From Corynebacterium mastitidis DSM 44356 (GTDB lineage: Bacteria > Actinomycetota > Actinomycetes > Mycobacteriales > Mycobacteriaceae): a DNA stretch of 64,000 bases. The stretch lies in assembly GCF_000375365.1 (NCBI RefSeq), contig NZ_AQXB01000005.1, positions 124,001 to 188,000 of the forward strand, given 5' to 3'. The position numbers were made by a program, and so were the translations under genes. The notes under the pieces are model-generated. The model did no database searches. It was not told the origin of the DNA and worked only from the letters and a program-made list of their open reading frames with translations. This document shows, in pieces, positions 45,286 to 55,247 of the stretch. Each line of letters begins with the position of its first letter. Within the stretch, counting starts at the first letter, position 1.

Positions 45286-45953
45286 TGCCGCACACGTCCA
45301 CCGATACCCCCCGCAACCCCGCCGCCCGCGCCCTCGTCACCGGGCTCGATCGGGCCGTGCGCATCCAGGCCTCCACCATCGAGGCCTACGTGGAGCGCCT
45401 GCAGCGTAAGAACCCGGGGGCCTCCCCCGAGGAGATCCAGGAGGCCCTGGACACGCACTTCATGCGCCTGGTCTCCGGCTCCGGCGCGGGGGCGGGCGGC
45501 GCGTCCGCCATCCCCGGCGTGGGCCTGCTCACCGGCGCCGCCGCCATCAGCGCGGAGTCCCTGGTGTTCCTCGACGCCGCCGCCTTCTACGCCGTGGCCA
45601 GCGCCTACGCGCACGGCGTGGACGTGCGCGACCCGGAGCGCCGCCGCATGATCGTGATGATGTGCCTGCTGGGCGCCTCCGGCACCGCCGTGGTGGACAC
45701 GCTGCTGCCCGCCGGGACGGACAAGCTCTCCGCGCCGAGCGTGTCCCGGCTCTCCGGCTCCGCCCTGGGGCAGATCAACAATCGCCTGCTGCGCACCGTG
45801 CTCAGCCGCACCACCAAGCGCATGGCCGGGATGTGGGTGGGCAAGCTCATGCCGCTGGGCATCGGCGCCGTGGTCGGTCTGATCGCCAACCGCAAGATCG
45901 CCAAGCGGATGATCCGCCACACCCGCGAGGCCATGGCGGACCTCAAATCCTAA
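45285..45953 (+). CDS. Conserved hypothetical glycine-rich, weakly hydrophobic protein
   Basis: 222 aa. Starts in a TAATG overlap with the dehydrogenase gene. Residues about 65-110 (SGAGAGGASAIPGVGLLTGAAA) and 120-140 are Gly/Ala-rich hydrophobic segments, and a third lies at 190-205 (KLMPLGIGAVVGLIANRK). The pattern IPGVG-TGAA is reminiscent of EcsC-like proteins, but I do not rely on that. Probably membrane-associated. Function unknown. Confidence 0.75.
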   Translation: MPHTSTDTPRNPAARALVTGLDRAVRIQASTIEAYVERLQRKNPGASPEEIQEALDTHFMRLVSGSGAGAGGASAIPGVGLLTGAAAISAESLVFLDAAAFYAVASAYAHGVDVRDPERRRMIVMMCLLGASGTAVVDTLLPAGTDKLSAPSVSRLSGSALGQINNRLLRTVLSRTTKRMAGMWVGKLMPLGIGAVVGLIANRKIAKRMIRHTREAMADLKS

Positions 45954-46047
45954 AAAGGCCCGCGCCTAACCCCCACATTCGGGGGTAAAGGGCGGGTGGC
46001 GTGACGTGCTAATCCTGGGGCCCGACCCAGAGATTCTCAAAGATGAT

Positions 46048-46053
46048 TACAGT
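46048..46053 (+). promoter_or_regulatory. -10 hexamer TACAGT upstream of odhA
   Basis: TACAGT in an AT-richer stretch, giving a leader of about 54 nt before the GTG at 46114. Upstream, ACCCCC-ACATTC-GGGGGT (45969-45986 region) is a small hairpin at the end of the preceding gene. Confidence 0.45.
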
Positions 46054-46113
46054 AGACGATTAAAGTTGAGTACGCGAGTACAACCCATCAATGAAATGAG
46101 GCGAGTAACTGCC

Positions 46114-49100
46114 GTGAGCAGCACGAGCAACTTCGGCCAGAATCAATGGCTAGTTGACCAGATGTACCAGCAGTGGCAGCAGGATCCGCAGTCCGTGGAT
46201 CAGGAATGGCGCGATCTCTTTGCCAAGCAGGGCGCTACCCCCGCGCCCGCGTCCACCGGCGCCGCGCCCGCCCCTGCGGAGCCAGCTACAAACCTCAGCG
46301 ATAAGAGCGGCGGCGCTGGCACCGCCGGGTCCGCCCCGCGCAGCGGCTCCCCGGACCGGCCCAAGCCCGTGCGCACCAAGCCGGTGTCCCCGCTCTCGGA
46401 CATCACCGAGCTGCCCGAGCCCGGGGCCACCCCGCTCAAGGGCACCTTTAAGGCCATCGCCAAGAACATGGAGGAATCCCTGGCGATTCCCACCGCCACC
46501 ACGGTGCGCGACATGCCCGCCCGGCTCATGTTCGAAAACCGCGCGATCATCAACGATCACCTGCGCCGCACCAGCGGCGGGAAGATCTCCTTCACCCACA
46601 TCATCGGCTGGGCGCTCATCAAGGCCACCCAGATTCACCCCTCGATGAACGTGCGCTACGAGGTCAACGACTCCGGCAAGCCCACCGTGGTCAACCCCGA
46701 GCACATCAACCTGGGCCTGGCCATCGACCTCCCTCAGAAGGACGGCGCGCGCGCCCTGGTGGTGGCCGCCATCAAGGAAACGGAAAAGATGAGCTTCCAC
46801 GAGTTCGTGGACGCTTACGAGGACATCGTGGCGCGTTCCCGCAAGAACAAGCTCACGATGGACGACTTCCAGGGCGTGACCATCTCCCTGACCAACCCCG
46901 GCGGCATCGGCACCCGCCACTCCATCCCCCGCCTGACCAAGGGCCAGGGCACCATCATCGGCGTGGGCGCGATGGACTACCCCGCCGAGTTCGCCGGCGC
47001 CTCCACCGACCGCCTGGCGGAGCTGGGCGTGGGCAAGCTCGTGACCATCACCTCCACCTACGATCACCGCGTGATCCAGGGCGCGGAGTCCGGCGAGTTC
47101 CTGCGCGAGATGTCCCGCCTGCTGGTGGACGACGAGTTCTACGACGAGATCTTCAAGGCCATGGGGATCCCCTACTCCCCCATGCGCTGGGCCCAGGACG
47201 TGCCCAACCAGGGCATCGACAAGAACACCCGCGTGATCCAGCTCATCGAGGCCTACCGCTCGCGCGGGCACCTCATCGCGGACACCAACCCGCTGCACTG
47301 GCAGCAGCCCGGGCTCCCCGTCCCCGATCACAGCGACCTCAACATCGAGTCCCACGGCCTGACCATCTGGGACCTGGACCGCATGTTCAACGTGGGCGGC
47401 TTCGGCGGCAAGGAGACCATGACGCTACGCGAGGTGCTCTCGCGCCTGCGCGCCGCCTACACCCTCAAGGTGGGCTCCGAGTACATGCACATCATGGACA
47501 AGGACGAGCGCCACTGGCTCCAGGATCGCCTGGAGGCGGGCATGCCCAAGCCCACCACCGCCGAGCAGAAGTACATCCTGCAGAAGCTCAACGCCGCCGA
47601 GGCCTTCGAGAACTTCCTGCAGACCAAGTACGTGGGCCAAAAGCGCTTCTCCCTGGAGGGCGCGGAATCCCTCATCCCGCTCATGGACGCCTCCATCGAC
47701 ACCGCCGCCGGGCAGGGCCTGGACGAGGTGGTCATCGGCATGCCCCACCGCGGTCGCCTCAACGTGCTGTTCAACATCGTGGGCAAGCCGCTGGCCCAGA
47801 TCTTCAACGAGTTCGAGGGCAACATGAAGCAGGGGCAGATCGGCGGCTCCGGCGACGTGAAGTACCACCTCGGCGCCGAGGGCGAGCACCTGCAGATGTT
47901 CGGCGACGGCGAGATCAAGGTCACCCTCACCGCCAACCCCTCTCACCTGGAGGCCGTGGACCCGGTGATGGAGGGCATCGCCCGCGCCAAGCAGGACATC
48001 CTGGACAAGGGCGAGGACGGCTACTCCGTCATGCCCCTCATGCTGCACGGCGACGCCTCCTTCGCCGGCCTGGGCATCGTGCAGGAGACCCTCAACCTGG
48101 CCCAGCTCCGCGGCTACACCGTGGGCGGCACCGTGCACGTGGTGGTGAACAACCAGATCGGCTTTACCACCACGCCGGACTCCAGCCGCTCCTCCTACTA
48201 CTCCACGGACCTCGCCAAGGCGTACGACTGCCCGGTGTTCCACGTCAACGGAGACGACCCGGAGGCCGTGGTGTGGGTGGGCAACCTCGCCACCGAGTAC
48301 CGCCGCCGCTTCGGCAAGGACGTGTTCATCGACCTGATCTGCTACCGCCGCCGCGGCCACAACGAGGCGGACGACCCCTCGATGACGCAGCCCACCATGT
48401 ACGCCCAGATCGAGAACCGCCCCTCGGTGCGCGCCCAGTACACCGAGGACCTCATCGGGCGCGGCGACCTCAACACCGAGGACGCCGAGGCCGCCGCGCG
48501 CGACTTCCACGATCAGATGGAGTCCGTGTTCAACGAGGTCAAGGAGAGCGAGAAGAAGGGCGCCCAGGAGCAGACGGGCATCACCTCCTCCCAGCAGCTC
48601 ACCCGGGGCCTGGACACCTCCATCTCCCGCTCCGAGCTGGTAGAGATCGGAGAGGCCTACGCCCACCCGACCGAGGGCTTCACGCTGCACCGCCGCGTGC
48701 AGAAGGTCGCCGAGCAGCGCGCCGCCTCCGTGCGCGAGGGCGGCATCGACTGGGGCTGGGCGGAGCTGATCGCCTTCTCCTCCCTGGCCAACTCCGGCAA
48801 GCTGGTGCGCCTGGCCGGCGAGGATTCCCGCCGCGGCACCTTCACCCAGCGCCACGCGGTGCTCTTCGACCCGAACACCGGCGCCGAGGCGAACCCGCTG
48901 GCGGACCTCGCCGCCAGCAAGGGCAACGGCGGGCGCTTCCTGGTGTACAACTCCGCGCTGACGGAGTACGCCGGGATGGGCTTCGAGTACGGCTACTCCG
49001 TGGGCAACCCGGACGCGCTGGTGGCCTGGGAGGCGCAGTTCGGCGACTTCGCCAACGGCGCCCAGACCATCATCGACGAGTACGTCTCCTCCGGCGAGGC

Positions 49101-49809
49101 CAAGTGGGGCCAGCTCTCCTCCGTGGTGCTGCTGCTGCCCCACGGCTACGAGGGCCAGGGGCCGGACCACTCCTCCGCCCGCATCGAGCGCTTCCTGCAG
49201 CTTGCCGCCGAGGGCTCCATGACCATCGCGCAGCCCTCCACCCCGGCCAACTACTTCCACCTCCTGCGCCGCCACGCGCTGGGCACCATGAAGCGCCCGC
49301 TGGTGGTGTTCACGCCGAAGTCCATGCTGCGCAACAAGGCCGCGGTCTCCGCGCCGGAGGACTTCACCGAGGTCACCGCCTTCCAGTCCGTGATCAACGA
49401 TCCGAACAAGGTGGATCGCTCCGGCAAGGCCGTGGGCGATACCGAGAAGGTGCGCACCATCCTGCTGGTCTCCGGCAAGCTCTACTGGGAGCTGGAGAAG
49501 CGCCGGGCCAAGGAGGGGCGCGAGGACGTGGCGATCGTGCGCGTGGAGATGCTGCACCCGATCCCCTTCAACCGCCTGAGCGAGGCCTTCGCGTGCTACC
49601 CGAACGCCGAGGAGATCGTGTTCTGCCAGGATGAGCCCGCCAACCAGGGCCCGTGGCCCTTCCTGCACGAGCACCTGCCGGAGCTGATCCCGGATCTGCT
49701 GCCGCTGCGCCGCGTGTCTCGCCGCGCGCAGTCCTCCACCGCCACCGGCATCGCCAAGGTGCACCAGGCGGAGCAGGAGCAACTGCTCAACGAGGTATTC
49801 AAGCGCTAG
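46114..49809 (+). CDS. odhA: 2-oxoglutarate dehydrogenase, fused E1/E2 (OdhA)
   Basis: A 1231 aa TCA-cycle enzyme found in Corynebacteriales, where the E1o subunit is fused to an E2 succinyltransferase domain without a lipoyl domain. Order: short E1 N-terminal helix ([16 protein letters not shown]), Pro/Ala linker (about 40-105), E2 catalytic domain (about 110-345, ending [15 protein letters not shown]), then the E1 thiamine-diphosphate domains with [13 protein letters not shown] and [12 protein letters not shown]. The GTG at 46114 aligns with the known OdhA N-terminus; the frame extends 36 codons upstream without similarity. In Corynebacterium the activity is controlled by the OdhI FHA protein (not in this window). 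Confidence 0.97.
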   Translation: MSSTSNFGQNQWLVDQMYQQWQQDPQSVDQEWRDLFAKQGATPAPASTGAAPAPAEPATNLSDKSGGAGTAGSAPRSGSPDRPKPVRTKPVSPLSDITELPEPGATPLKGTFKAIAKNMEESLAIPTATTVRDMPARLMFENRAIINDHLRRTSGGKISFTHIIGWALIKATQIHPSMNVRYEVNDSGKPTVVNPEHINLGLAIDLPQKDGARALVVAAIKETEKMSFHEFVDAYEDIVARSRKNKLTMDDFQGVTISLTNPGGIGTRHSIPRLTKGQGTIIGVGAMDYPAEFAGASTDRLAELGVGKLVTITSTYDHRVIQGAESGEFLREMSRLLVDDEFYDEIFKAMGIPYSPMRWAQDVPNQGIDKNTRVIQLIEAYRSRGHLIADTNPLHWQQPGLPVPDHSDLNIESHGLTIWDLDRMFNVGGFGGKETMTLREVLSRLRAAYTLKVGSEYMHIMDKDERHWLQDRLEAGMPKPTTAEQKYILQKLNAAEAFENFLQTKYVGQKRFSLEGAESLIPLMDASIDTAAGQGLDEVVIGMPHRGRLNVLFNIVGKPLAQIFNEFEGNMKQGQIGGSGDVKYHLGAEGEHLQMFGDGEIKVTLTANPSHLEAVDPVMEGIARAKQDILDKGEDGYSVMPLMLHGDASFAGLGIVQETLNLAQLRGYTVGGTVHVVVNNQIGFTTTPDSSRSSYYSTDLAKAYDCPVFHVNGDDPEAVVWVGNLATEYRRRFGKDVFIDLICYRRRGHNEADDPSMTQPTMYAQIENRPSVRAQYTEDLIGRGDLNTEDAEAAARDFHDQMESVFNEVKESEKKGAQEQTGITSSQQLTRGLDTSISRSELVEIGEAYAHPTEGFTLHRRVQKVAEQRAASVREGGIDWGWAELIAFSSLANSGKLVRLAGEDSRRGTFTQRHAVLFDPNTGAEANPLADLAASKGNGGRFLVYNSALTEYAGMGFEYGYSVGNPDALVAWEAQFGDFANGAQTIIDEYVSSGEAKWGQLSSVVLLLPHGYEGQGPDHSSARIERFLQLAAEGSMTIAQPSTPANYFHLLRRHALGTMKRPLVVFTPKSMLRNKAAVSAPEDFTEVTAFQSVINDPNKVDRSGKAVGDTEKVRTILLVSGKLYWELEKRRAKEGREDVAIVRVEMLHPIPFNRLSEAFACYPNAEEIVFCQDEPANQGPWPFLHEHLPELIPDLLPLRRVSRRAQSSTATGIAKVHQAEQEQLLNEVFKR

Positions 49810-49828
49810 GCGCGGCCGCGCGAGGATA

Positions 49829-49865
49829 AGGCGGGAGCGAGTCGGTGTCCGGCTCGCTCCCGCCT
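49829..49865 (+). terminator. Terminator after odhA
   Basis: AGGCGGGAGCGAG and CTCGCTCCCGCCT form a perfect 13-bp stem with an 11-nt loop, 20 nt after the odhA stop. A poor T tract (CGTCTATG) follows. Confidence 0.8.
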
Positions 49866-49988
49866 CGTCTATGCCCCGTGCCTGTGTTCCGCGCTCGCAG
49901 GGGCTTCGTCGAGGGGGTTCCCGGCCCCACGGCGCGACGGGCCGCGCGCACCCTCCGCCCACTCCCCAGACACCCCGGCCCCGGGCGC

Positions 49989-50672
49989 CTAGACGGAGGC
50001 GTTGTCCCGGTACCACTGCTCCGCCGTGGCCCGCACGTCCCCGGACTCCCGCACCTCCTCCACCAGGGTCTCCACGTCGTGCGTGGTGATGAGGCGGGTC
50101 AGGCGGTTCATCTCCTTGAGCCCCTCCCGTCCCACGCTGAGCTTGCGGAACACCGGCAGGATGCTCTGCGGCAGCACGTCGTCCTCCGGGACCTCGTCCG
50201 CGCAGCCCTGGGCCGGGGAGGGGTCGGGCACCCCGTACTCGTAGCCCAGGGTGCCCATCAGGGTCTCGTAGGTCCGCTCGAGCCCCTCCTGGGAGTTCGG
50301 GTTGCTGTCGTCTCCCCCCATCTCCTCCCTCAGCTCCTCCGCCTGGTGCGGGGAGGAGTGGGAGAGCAGCTCCCCGGTGCACCCCACCACCATGTCCACC
50401 TCGGGGTCGAGCAGCCACTGCAGCCGGTCCTTGCCGGGGTAGTCCCGCACCTCCACGGTGGCGGCCACGTTTTCCTCCGCCATCGCCATGCGGTACAGGT
50501 GCGCCAGCGCCTGCTGCTCCGGGGAATCCGTGGCCGCCGCGATGCGGATGCCCGCGGGCACGTCCGTGACGTCGGGGCTTTCCGGCTCCGCCGAGGTACA
50601 CGACGTCAGCGCCACGGCGAGAATCGCTGGTGCGGCCACGAAGGAAAACGGGAGGGACCGGCGGCTGTTCAT
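49989..50672 (-). CDS. Hypothetical lipoprotein, substrate-binding-like
   Basis: 227 aa. The signal MNSRRSLPFSFVAAPAILAV leads to a lipobox LTSC with Cys25. The mature part (PAGIRIAAATDSPEQQALAHLY, LLDPEVDMVVGCTGELL, and a C-terminal TAEQWYRDNASV) has the strand-helix pattern of the glycine betaine/OpuAC type of binding protein, but it is short for the family. No permease or ATPase lies nearby. It starts 11 nt downstream of the stop of the stress-protein gene and is co-transcribed with it, unlike a normal ABC transporter component. Confidence 0.75.
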   Translation of the reverse strand: MNSRRSLPFSFVAAPAILAVALTSCTSAEPESPDVTDVPAGIRIAAATDSPEQQALAHLYRMAMAEENVAATVEVRDYPGKDRLQWLLDPEVDMVVGCTGELLSHSSPHQAEELREEMGGDDSNPNSQEGLERTYETLMGTLGYEYGVPDPSPAQGCADEVPEDDVLPQSILPVFRKLSVGREGLKEMNRLTRLITTHDVETLVEEVRESGDVRATAEQWYRDNASV

Positions 50673-50683
50673 GCCCGCTAAGC

Positions 50684-51184
50684 CTACTCCCCCGCGCCGG
50701 CCCCACCCAGGTTCATCCGGGCGATGGCGTCGCGCGCCCGCGGGGCCAGGTCCGGCTCGCAGAGGACGTCGTAGCGCCCGGCCACGATGGTGGTCGCGGA
50801 GGTGAAGTCCCGCTGTCCCCGGCTCAGCGCGTAGGGCACGGCGGCCATGACCACGCCAAAGACCGCGCCCATGACGATGCCGGTGAGGATCGGCGCGGCG
50901 TAGGTGGAGTTGAAGATGCCCAGGAGCAGGCCGATGAACACGCCCATCCAGGCACCGGACATCGCTCCCCCGCCGAGCACGCGGCCCCAGGTCAACCGGC
51001 CCGTGACCGATTCCACCTCCATGAGGTCCACGCCCACGATGGTGAGCTTGTCCACGGGGAAGTTCTGATCGGAGAGGGTGTCCACCGCCCGCTGCGCCCG
51101 GGCGTAGCTCTCAAAGCTGCCCACCGGCCAGCCGGAGGGGCGCTCGCGGAGGAGGGGGTTGCGGCCGCGCGGGGGCGTCGTCAT
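50684..51184 (-). CDS. General stress protein 17M-like (YflT domain) membrane protein
   Basis: 166 aa. Residues about 15-60 (PVGSFESYARAQRAVDTLSD and FPVDKLTIVGVDL) form the YflT/17M domain. They are followed by two glycine-rich membrane helices (GAMSGAWMGVFIGLLLGIF and ILTGIVMGAVFGVVMAAV), then a C-terminal alpha/beta part (FTSATTIVAGRYDVLC). The ATG at 51184 has AAGGA about 9 nt upstream. Family members are stress-induced, with no known activity. Divergent from the MgtE_N/CBS gene. Confidence 0.88.
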   Translation of the reverse strand: MTTPPRGRNPLLRERPSGWPVGSFESYARAQRAVDTLSDQNFPVDKLTIVGVDLMEVESVTGRLTWGRVLGGGAMSGAWMGVFIGLLLGIFNSTYAAPILTGIVMGAVFGVVMAAVPYALSRGQRDFTSATTIVAGRYDVLCEPDLAPRARDAIARMNLGGAGAGE

Positions 51185-51261
51185 GGGGATCATCCTTCGC
51201 TCGAATCGGTGATCATGCTCTATGGTGAACGCCGCCAGGGGAACAAAAGTTCCCCCGCTGC

Positions 51262-51267
51262 TAAACT
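51262..51267 (+). promoter_or_regulatory. -10 hexamer TAAACT, leaderless geometry
   Basis: TAAACT ends 8 nt before the ATG at 51276. There is no Shine-Dalgarno. Confidence 0.55.
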
Positions 51268-51275
51268 GTGGCCCC

Positions 51276-52556
51276 ATGAGTGCAGTCACCCGCGTCTATT
51301 CCGGCAGGCTCTCCGGCATGGTGGTGCGCGGCCCCGATATGGACGCCATCGGGCGCGTGCGCGACGTCGTGGTCACCATCCGCCCCGAGGGGCACGTCTC
51401 CCGAGCCCTGGGTCTGGTGGTGGAGCTGGTGAACAAGCGGCGCATCTTCGTGCCCATGCTGCGCATCGCCGCCATCGAGCCCGGAGACATCACGCTGGCC
51501 ACCGGCTCCGTGTCCATGCGGTCCTTCCAGCCCCGCGCCGGGGAGCTCACCATCATGGGCGACCTGGTGGGCTCCAAGGTGCACACGGACGAGCCGGAGC
51601 TGGAGCACCTGCACGGCCGGGCCGTGGAGATCGCGGACGTGGAGTTGGAGCGCACCCGCACCCGCGACTGGGTGCTCTCCCGCGTGGCGGTGTTCGGCGC
51701 GCGGCAGGGCTTCCGCTCCCGCGAGCTGTTCACCGTGGACTGGCAGTACGTGCACGGCATCACGGCGGCGGGCGTGGGCCGGTCCAGCACGCTGGCCGAT
51801 ACCATCGCGGCCTTCGAGGACATGCGCCCGGCGGACGTGGCCAACTACCTCCACTCCCTGCCCTCCTCCCAGCGCAACCAGCTCGCCAACGAGCTCGACG
51901 ACGACCGCCTGGCGGACATCCTCCAGGAGATGCCCGACGAGCGCCAGGCCGAGCTGCTCGAGACCCTCGACATCGAGCGCGCCGCCGACGTGCTCGAGGA
52001 GATGGACCCGGACGACGCCGCCGACATCCTCCAGGAGCTGCCCGATAACACCGCCGAGGTGCTCCTCGAGCTGATGGACCCCGAGGAGTCCGCCCCCGTG
52101 CGCCGCCTGATGAGCTTCTCCCCGGACACCGTGGGCGCGCTGATGACCCCGGAGCCGCTCATCCTCTCCCCGCAGACCACCGTGGCGGAGGCCCTGGCCC
52201 TGGCCCGCAACCCGGAGCTGCCCACCTCGCTGGCCTCCCTCGTGTTCGTGGTGCGCCCGCCCACGGCCACCCCCACCGGGCGCTACCTGGGCTGCGTGCA
52301 CCTCCAGAAGCTGCTGCGCGAGCCCCCGTCCACCCTCATCTCCGGCATCCTCGACCCAGATCTCCCGCCGCTGTACGCGGACGACGATCAGGAGACCGCC
52401 GCGCGCTACTTTGCCACCTACAACCTGGTGTGCGGCCCGGTCATCGACGAGGACCAGCACCTGCTCGGCGCGGTGGCGGTGGACGACCTGCTCGATCACC
52501 TGCTGCCGGAGAACTGGCGCGAGCACGGCCTGCGCCCGGAGAACCCCGCCCCCTAA
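51276..52556 (+). CDS. MgtE N-domain/CBS protein without a transport domain, with PRC-barrel-like N-terminus
   Basis: 426 aa soluble protein. Residues 1 to about 85 resemble a PRC-barrel (GMVVRGPDMDAIGRVRDVVVT), about 165-275 are the MgtE_N superhelix (repeated ADILQEMPDERQAELLETLD and ADVLEEMDPDDAADILQ) and about 280-405 are a CBS pair (VGALMTPEPLILSPQTTVAEAL). The five-helix magnesium channel of MgtE is absent. It therefore cannot be a transporter alone; it may sense magnesium or nucleotides and bind a partner. The DUF1003 gene 24 nt downstream supplies membrane helices. Confidence 0.9.
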   Translation: MSAVTRVYSGRLSGMVVRGPDMDAIGRVRDVVVTIRPEGHVSRALGLVVELVNKRRIFVPMLRIAAIEPGDITLATGSVSMRSFQPRAGELTIMGDLVGSKVHTDEPELEHLHGRAVEIADVELERTRTRDWVLSRVAVFGARQGFRSRELFTVDWQYVHGITAAGVGRSSTLADTIAAFEDMRPADVANYLHSLPSSQRNQLANELDDDRLADILQEMPDERQAELLETLDIERAADVLEEMDPDDAADILQELPDNTAEVLLELMDPEESAPVRRLMSFSPDTVGALMTPEPLILSPQTTVAEALALARNPELPTSLASLVFVVRPPTATPTGRYLGCVHLQKLLREPPSTLISGILDPDLPPLYADDDQETAARYFATYNLVCGPVIDEDQHLLGAVAVDDLLDHLLPENWREHGLRPENPAP

Positions 52557-52580
52557 CCACCCGAGCTGAGGAGAACCATC

Positions 52581-53150
52581 ATGGCCGAGCGCGAGCGCAC
52601 GCACTTCCTGGATACCCCGGTGGCGGGCACCAGGCGAAGGCTCATCACCATCAATGACGACGCCGTGGGCGCCATGGCGGAGAAGGTGGCCCGCTTCTTT
52701 GGCACGGGCCGCTACCTCATGTGGCAGACCGTGGTGGTGATCGTGTGGATCGCCCTCAACGTGGGCGCGTTCTGGTGGAACTGGGACCCCTACCCCTTCA
52801 TCCTGCTGAACCTGGCCTTTTCCACCCAGGCCGCCTACGCCGCCCCGCTGATCCTGCTGGCCCAGAACCGCCAGGAGGACCGGGACAAGGTGGCGCTGAA
52901 CAACGACCGCCGCCGGGCCGAGCAGACCAAGGCGGACACCGAGTTCCTGGTCAGGGAGCTGGCGGGCGTGCGCCTGGCGGTGGGCGACATGGTCTCCCGC
53001 GACTACCTGCGCCACGAGCTGGAGGACGTCCACGCCCTGCTCGAGCGCATCGAGGCCAAGCTGGACGACGCCGCCGCGCAGGCCATGGAGTCCCCGCTGG
53101 AGCTGCGGGAGCCCACGCAGGGCGACCTGAGCGAGGAGCCTCGTCCCTAG
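52581..53150 (+). CDS. DUF1003 membrane protein
   Basis: 189 aa. Two membrane helices (about 45-63, MWQTVVVIVWIALNVGAFW, and 70-92, YPFILLNLAFSTQAAYAAP) carry the DUF1003 motifs, and APLILLAQNRQ ends the second. A long charged coiled-coil tail (about 95-165) follows. Function unknown. It lies between the MgtE_N/CBS gene and mrp, a conserved corynebacterial neighbourhood. Confidence 0.92.
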   Translation: MAERERTHFLDTPVAGTRRRLITINDDAVGAMAEKVARFFGTGRYLMWQTVVVIVWIALNVGAFWWNWDPYPFILLNLAFSTQAAYAAPLILLAQNRQEDRDKVALNNDRRRAEQTKADTEFLVRELAGVRLAVGDMVSRDYLRHELEDVHALLERIEAKLDDAAAQAMESPLELREPTQGDLSEEPRP

Positions 53151-53157
53151 CGGGGAG

Positions 53158-53163
53158 TAGGAT
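53158..53163 (+). promoter_or_regulatory. -10 hexamer TAGGAT, leaderless geometry for mrp
   Basis: TAGGAT ends 7 nt before the ATG at 53171. An in-frame GTG directly precedes that ATG and is the alternative start. Confidence 0.4.
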
Positions 53164-53170
53164 AAACGTG

Positions 53171-54307
53171 ATGTCTACCCTGAGCGAATCTGATGTACGC
53201 AAGGCCCTGTCCCGGGTGGAGGACCCCGAGCTGGGCAGGCCCATTACGGAGCTGGGGATGGTCAAGTCCATCTCCATCGAGGGCGGCGCGGTGGCCGTGG
53301 AGATCTACCTGACCATCGCGGGCTGCCCCATGCGCGACACCCTCCAGACCAACACCCGCGCCGCCGTGGCGGAGCTGGACGGCGTGGAGTCCGTGACGGT
53401 GACCACGGACGTGATGAGCGACGAGCAGCGCCGGGAGCTGCGCACCCGGCTTCGCGGCTCCGGCGCCGAGCCGGTCATCCCCTTCGCCCAGCCGGACTCC
53501 ACCACCCGCGTGTTCGCGGTGGCCTCGGGCAAGGGCGGGGTGGGCAAGTCCTCCGTGACGGTCAACCTCGCCACCGCCCTGGCCGCGCGCGGGCTGCGCG
53601 TGGGCATCGTGGACGCGGACATCTACGGGCACTCGGTGCCGCACCTCATGGGCTCCGAGCAGCCCCCCACGGTGATGGAGGAGGACATGATCCTGCCGCC
53701 CATCGCCCACGACGTCAAGTTCATCTCCATCGGGCAGTTCGTGGAGGGCAACGCCCCGGTGGTGTGGCGCGGCCCCATGCTGCACCGCGCCATCCAGCAG
53801 TTCCTCACCGACGTGTTCTGGGGGGATCTGGACGTCCTCCTGCTCGACCTGCCCCCCGGCACCGGCGACGTGGCCATCTCCGTGGCGCAGTTGGTGCCCA
53901 ACGCGGAGCTGCTCATCGTCACCACGCCGCAGGCCGCCGCCGCCGAGGTGGCCGAGCGGGCGGGCTCGATCAGCCAGCAGACCCGGCAGCGGGTGGCGGG
54001 CGTGGTGGAGAACATGTCCGCGATGGTGATGCCGGACGGCAGCACCATGGAGGTCTTTGGCTCCGGCGGCGGCGAGCGCGTGGCGGAGCGCCTGAGCGCG
54101 CTGACCGGCGCCACGGTGCCGCTGCTCGGGCAGATCCCCCTCGACCCCGCGCTGCGGGTGCACGGGGACACCGGCACCCCGGTGGCGATCAGCGAGCCGG
54201 ACTCCCCCGCCGGGCGGGCCTGCGCGGCGCTGGCGGAGAAGATCGCGGTGCGCCGCCACTCGCTGGCGGGAAAGCCCCTGGGGCTGGGCGTGCAGCGGAG
54301 GCCCTAG
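53171..54307 (+). CDS. mrp: Mrp/ApbC/NBP35 P-loop iron-sulfur carrier
   Basis: 378 aa. An N-terminal MIP18/DUF59 domain (about 1-85, SRVEDPELGRPITELGMV and AGCPMRDTLQ) is fused to the ParA-type ATPase with deviant Walker A GKGGVGKSS (about 122), VDADIYGHSVP and LPPGTGD. It assembles and hands over Fe-S clusters in the cytoplasm. The CxxC that normally follows VVENMS is absent here (VVENMSAMVMPDGS). This appears to be common in Actinobacteria, so cluster binding would need other ligands. Confidence 0.94.
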   Translation: MSTLSESDVRKALSRVEDPELGRPITELGMVKSISIEGGAVAVEIYLTIAGCPMRDTLQTNTRAAVAELDGVESVTVTTDVMSDEQRRELRTRLRGSGAEPVIPFAQPDSTTRVFAVASGKGGVGKSSVTVNLATALAARGLRVGIVDADIYGHSVPHLMGSEQPPTVMEEDMILPPIAHDVKFISIGQFVEGNAPVVWRGPMLHRAIQQFLTDVFWGDLDVLLLDLPPGTGDVAISVAQLVPNAELLIVTTPQAAAAEVAERAGSISQQTRQRVAGVVENMSAMVMPDGSTMEVFGSGGGERVAERLSALTGATVPLLGQIPLDPALRVHGDTGTPVAISEPDSPAGRACAALAEKIAVRRHSLAGKPLGLGVQRRP

Positions 54308-54328
54308 GACCCGCGCTAGCGCCCGCGC

Positions 54329-54805
54329 TCACATGATGTCCGCCCAGTCGAAGCCGCCGTCGTTCCCGGCTCCCTCCGCGCGGGGGGCCGTCGGCCGCGC
54401 GGGGGCTGCAGGGGTGCCGCCGGTGCCGGAGGGGGCCTCCTTGGCGCGATCCTCGGCCCGCTGCTTGCGGCGGTGGGCCTGCCCGGCGGTGTCCTGCGCC
54501 ATGATCTTCTTGGGGTCGAAGGAGTCCATGAACTCCTCGTCGCCGTCGAACAGCGCCTTGGTCAGCGCCGCGCGCGGCCCCATGCGCTGCCACTTGGCCA
54601 CCTCGGAGAGGGGCTTGCGGAACTCCTCGAACTCCTCCCCCAGGTCGCCGCTCAGCTCGGCCTTGGCGTTGTTGATGGCCTTGCGCGCGGCGTAGACGGC
54701 GGCGCGCACGTCCTGGATGAGCCCGGGCAGGCGCTCGGGACCGATCACGATCAACCCCAGTACGAGGATCGCAAAGACTTCCGTCCACCCAATGCTTGAG
54801 AACAC
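54329..54805 (-). CDS. tatB: Sec-independent translocase subunit TatB
   Basis: 158 aa. N-terminal helix [24 protein letters not shown] followed by the amphipathic helix and a flexible Ala/Pro/Gly-rich tail ending GFDWADIM. Part of the twin-arginine export complex with TatA and TatC. Start is GTG at 54805. It follows cseE by 17 nt, in the sigE-cseE-tatB order known from C. glutamicum. Confidence 0.95.
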   Translation of the reverse strand: MFSSIGWTEVFAILVLGLIVIGPERLPGLIQDVRAAVYAARKAINNAKAELSGDLGEEFEEFRKPLSEVAKWQRMGPRAALTKALFDGDEEFMDSFDPKKIMAQDTAGQAHRRKQRAEDRAKEAPSGTGGTPAAPARPTAPRAEGAGNDGGFDWADIM

Positions 54806-54822
54806 TCTTCAACCTTAAGGGA

Positions 54823-55218
54823 TCAACGCAAACCGGTGTTCTTCCGCACGGTGCGCATGAACACCTCCACCTTGTCCAGCATGGTCTCCGGGCGCGGGGT
54901 GGGAATCTCCTCCGCACCGGGACCGGGCGCGCACGCCCCCTTGGCGATGTCGTGCAGCCGCCCCAGCAGCTCGCTGGGGGCGCGGACGTCGGCGGTCCAG
55001 TTCGCCTCGTGCAGGGCCTTAGCGGCCAGGCGCTGGCGGTGCACCTCGCGGCGGCACTCGCCGCAGTGCACGAGGTGGGCGCGGGCGCGGTGGAGCGCGC
55101 CGTCGCACATCTCGCCGTCCACGAAGGCCGCCACGGCCTCCGGGTTGAGGTGATCCACGGAGGCAAAGACACGGGGCCGCCGCGCCCGGCGCTCCCACCC
55201 GTGCGTCTCGAAGCTCAT
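54823..55218 (-). CDS. cseE: Zinc-finger anti-sigma factor of SigE (CseE)
   Basis: 131 aa soluble anti-sigma factor. The ZAS zinc motif is H-x3-C-x2-C in ARAHLVHCGECRREV (about residues 46-56). The C-terminal half is variable and there is no membrane segment. It lies 29 nt downstream of sigE and by synteny is CseE, which holds SigE inactive until cell-envelope stress. Start at 55218 by family similarity. Confidence 0.92.
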   Translation of the reverse strand: MSFETHGWERRARRPRVFASVDHLNPEAVAAFVDGEMCDGALHRARAHLVHCGECRREVHRQRLAAKALHEANWTADVRAPSELLGRLHDIAKGACAPGPGAEEIPTPRPETMLDKVEVFMRTVRKNTGLR

Positions 55219-55247
55219 GGTGCCCAACGCTACCCCTCTCCCGGCGC

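Noticed and set aside
47425..50706. 1093-codon minus-strand open frame opposite odhA
   Set aside because: Antisense shadow of odhA; composition dominated by Gly, His, Leu, Val and Arg.
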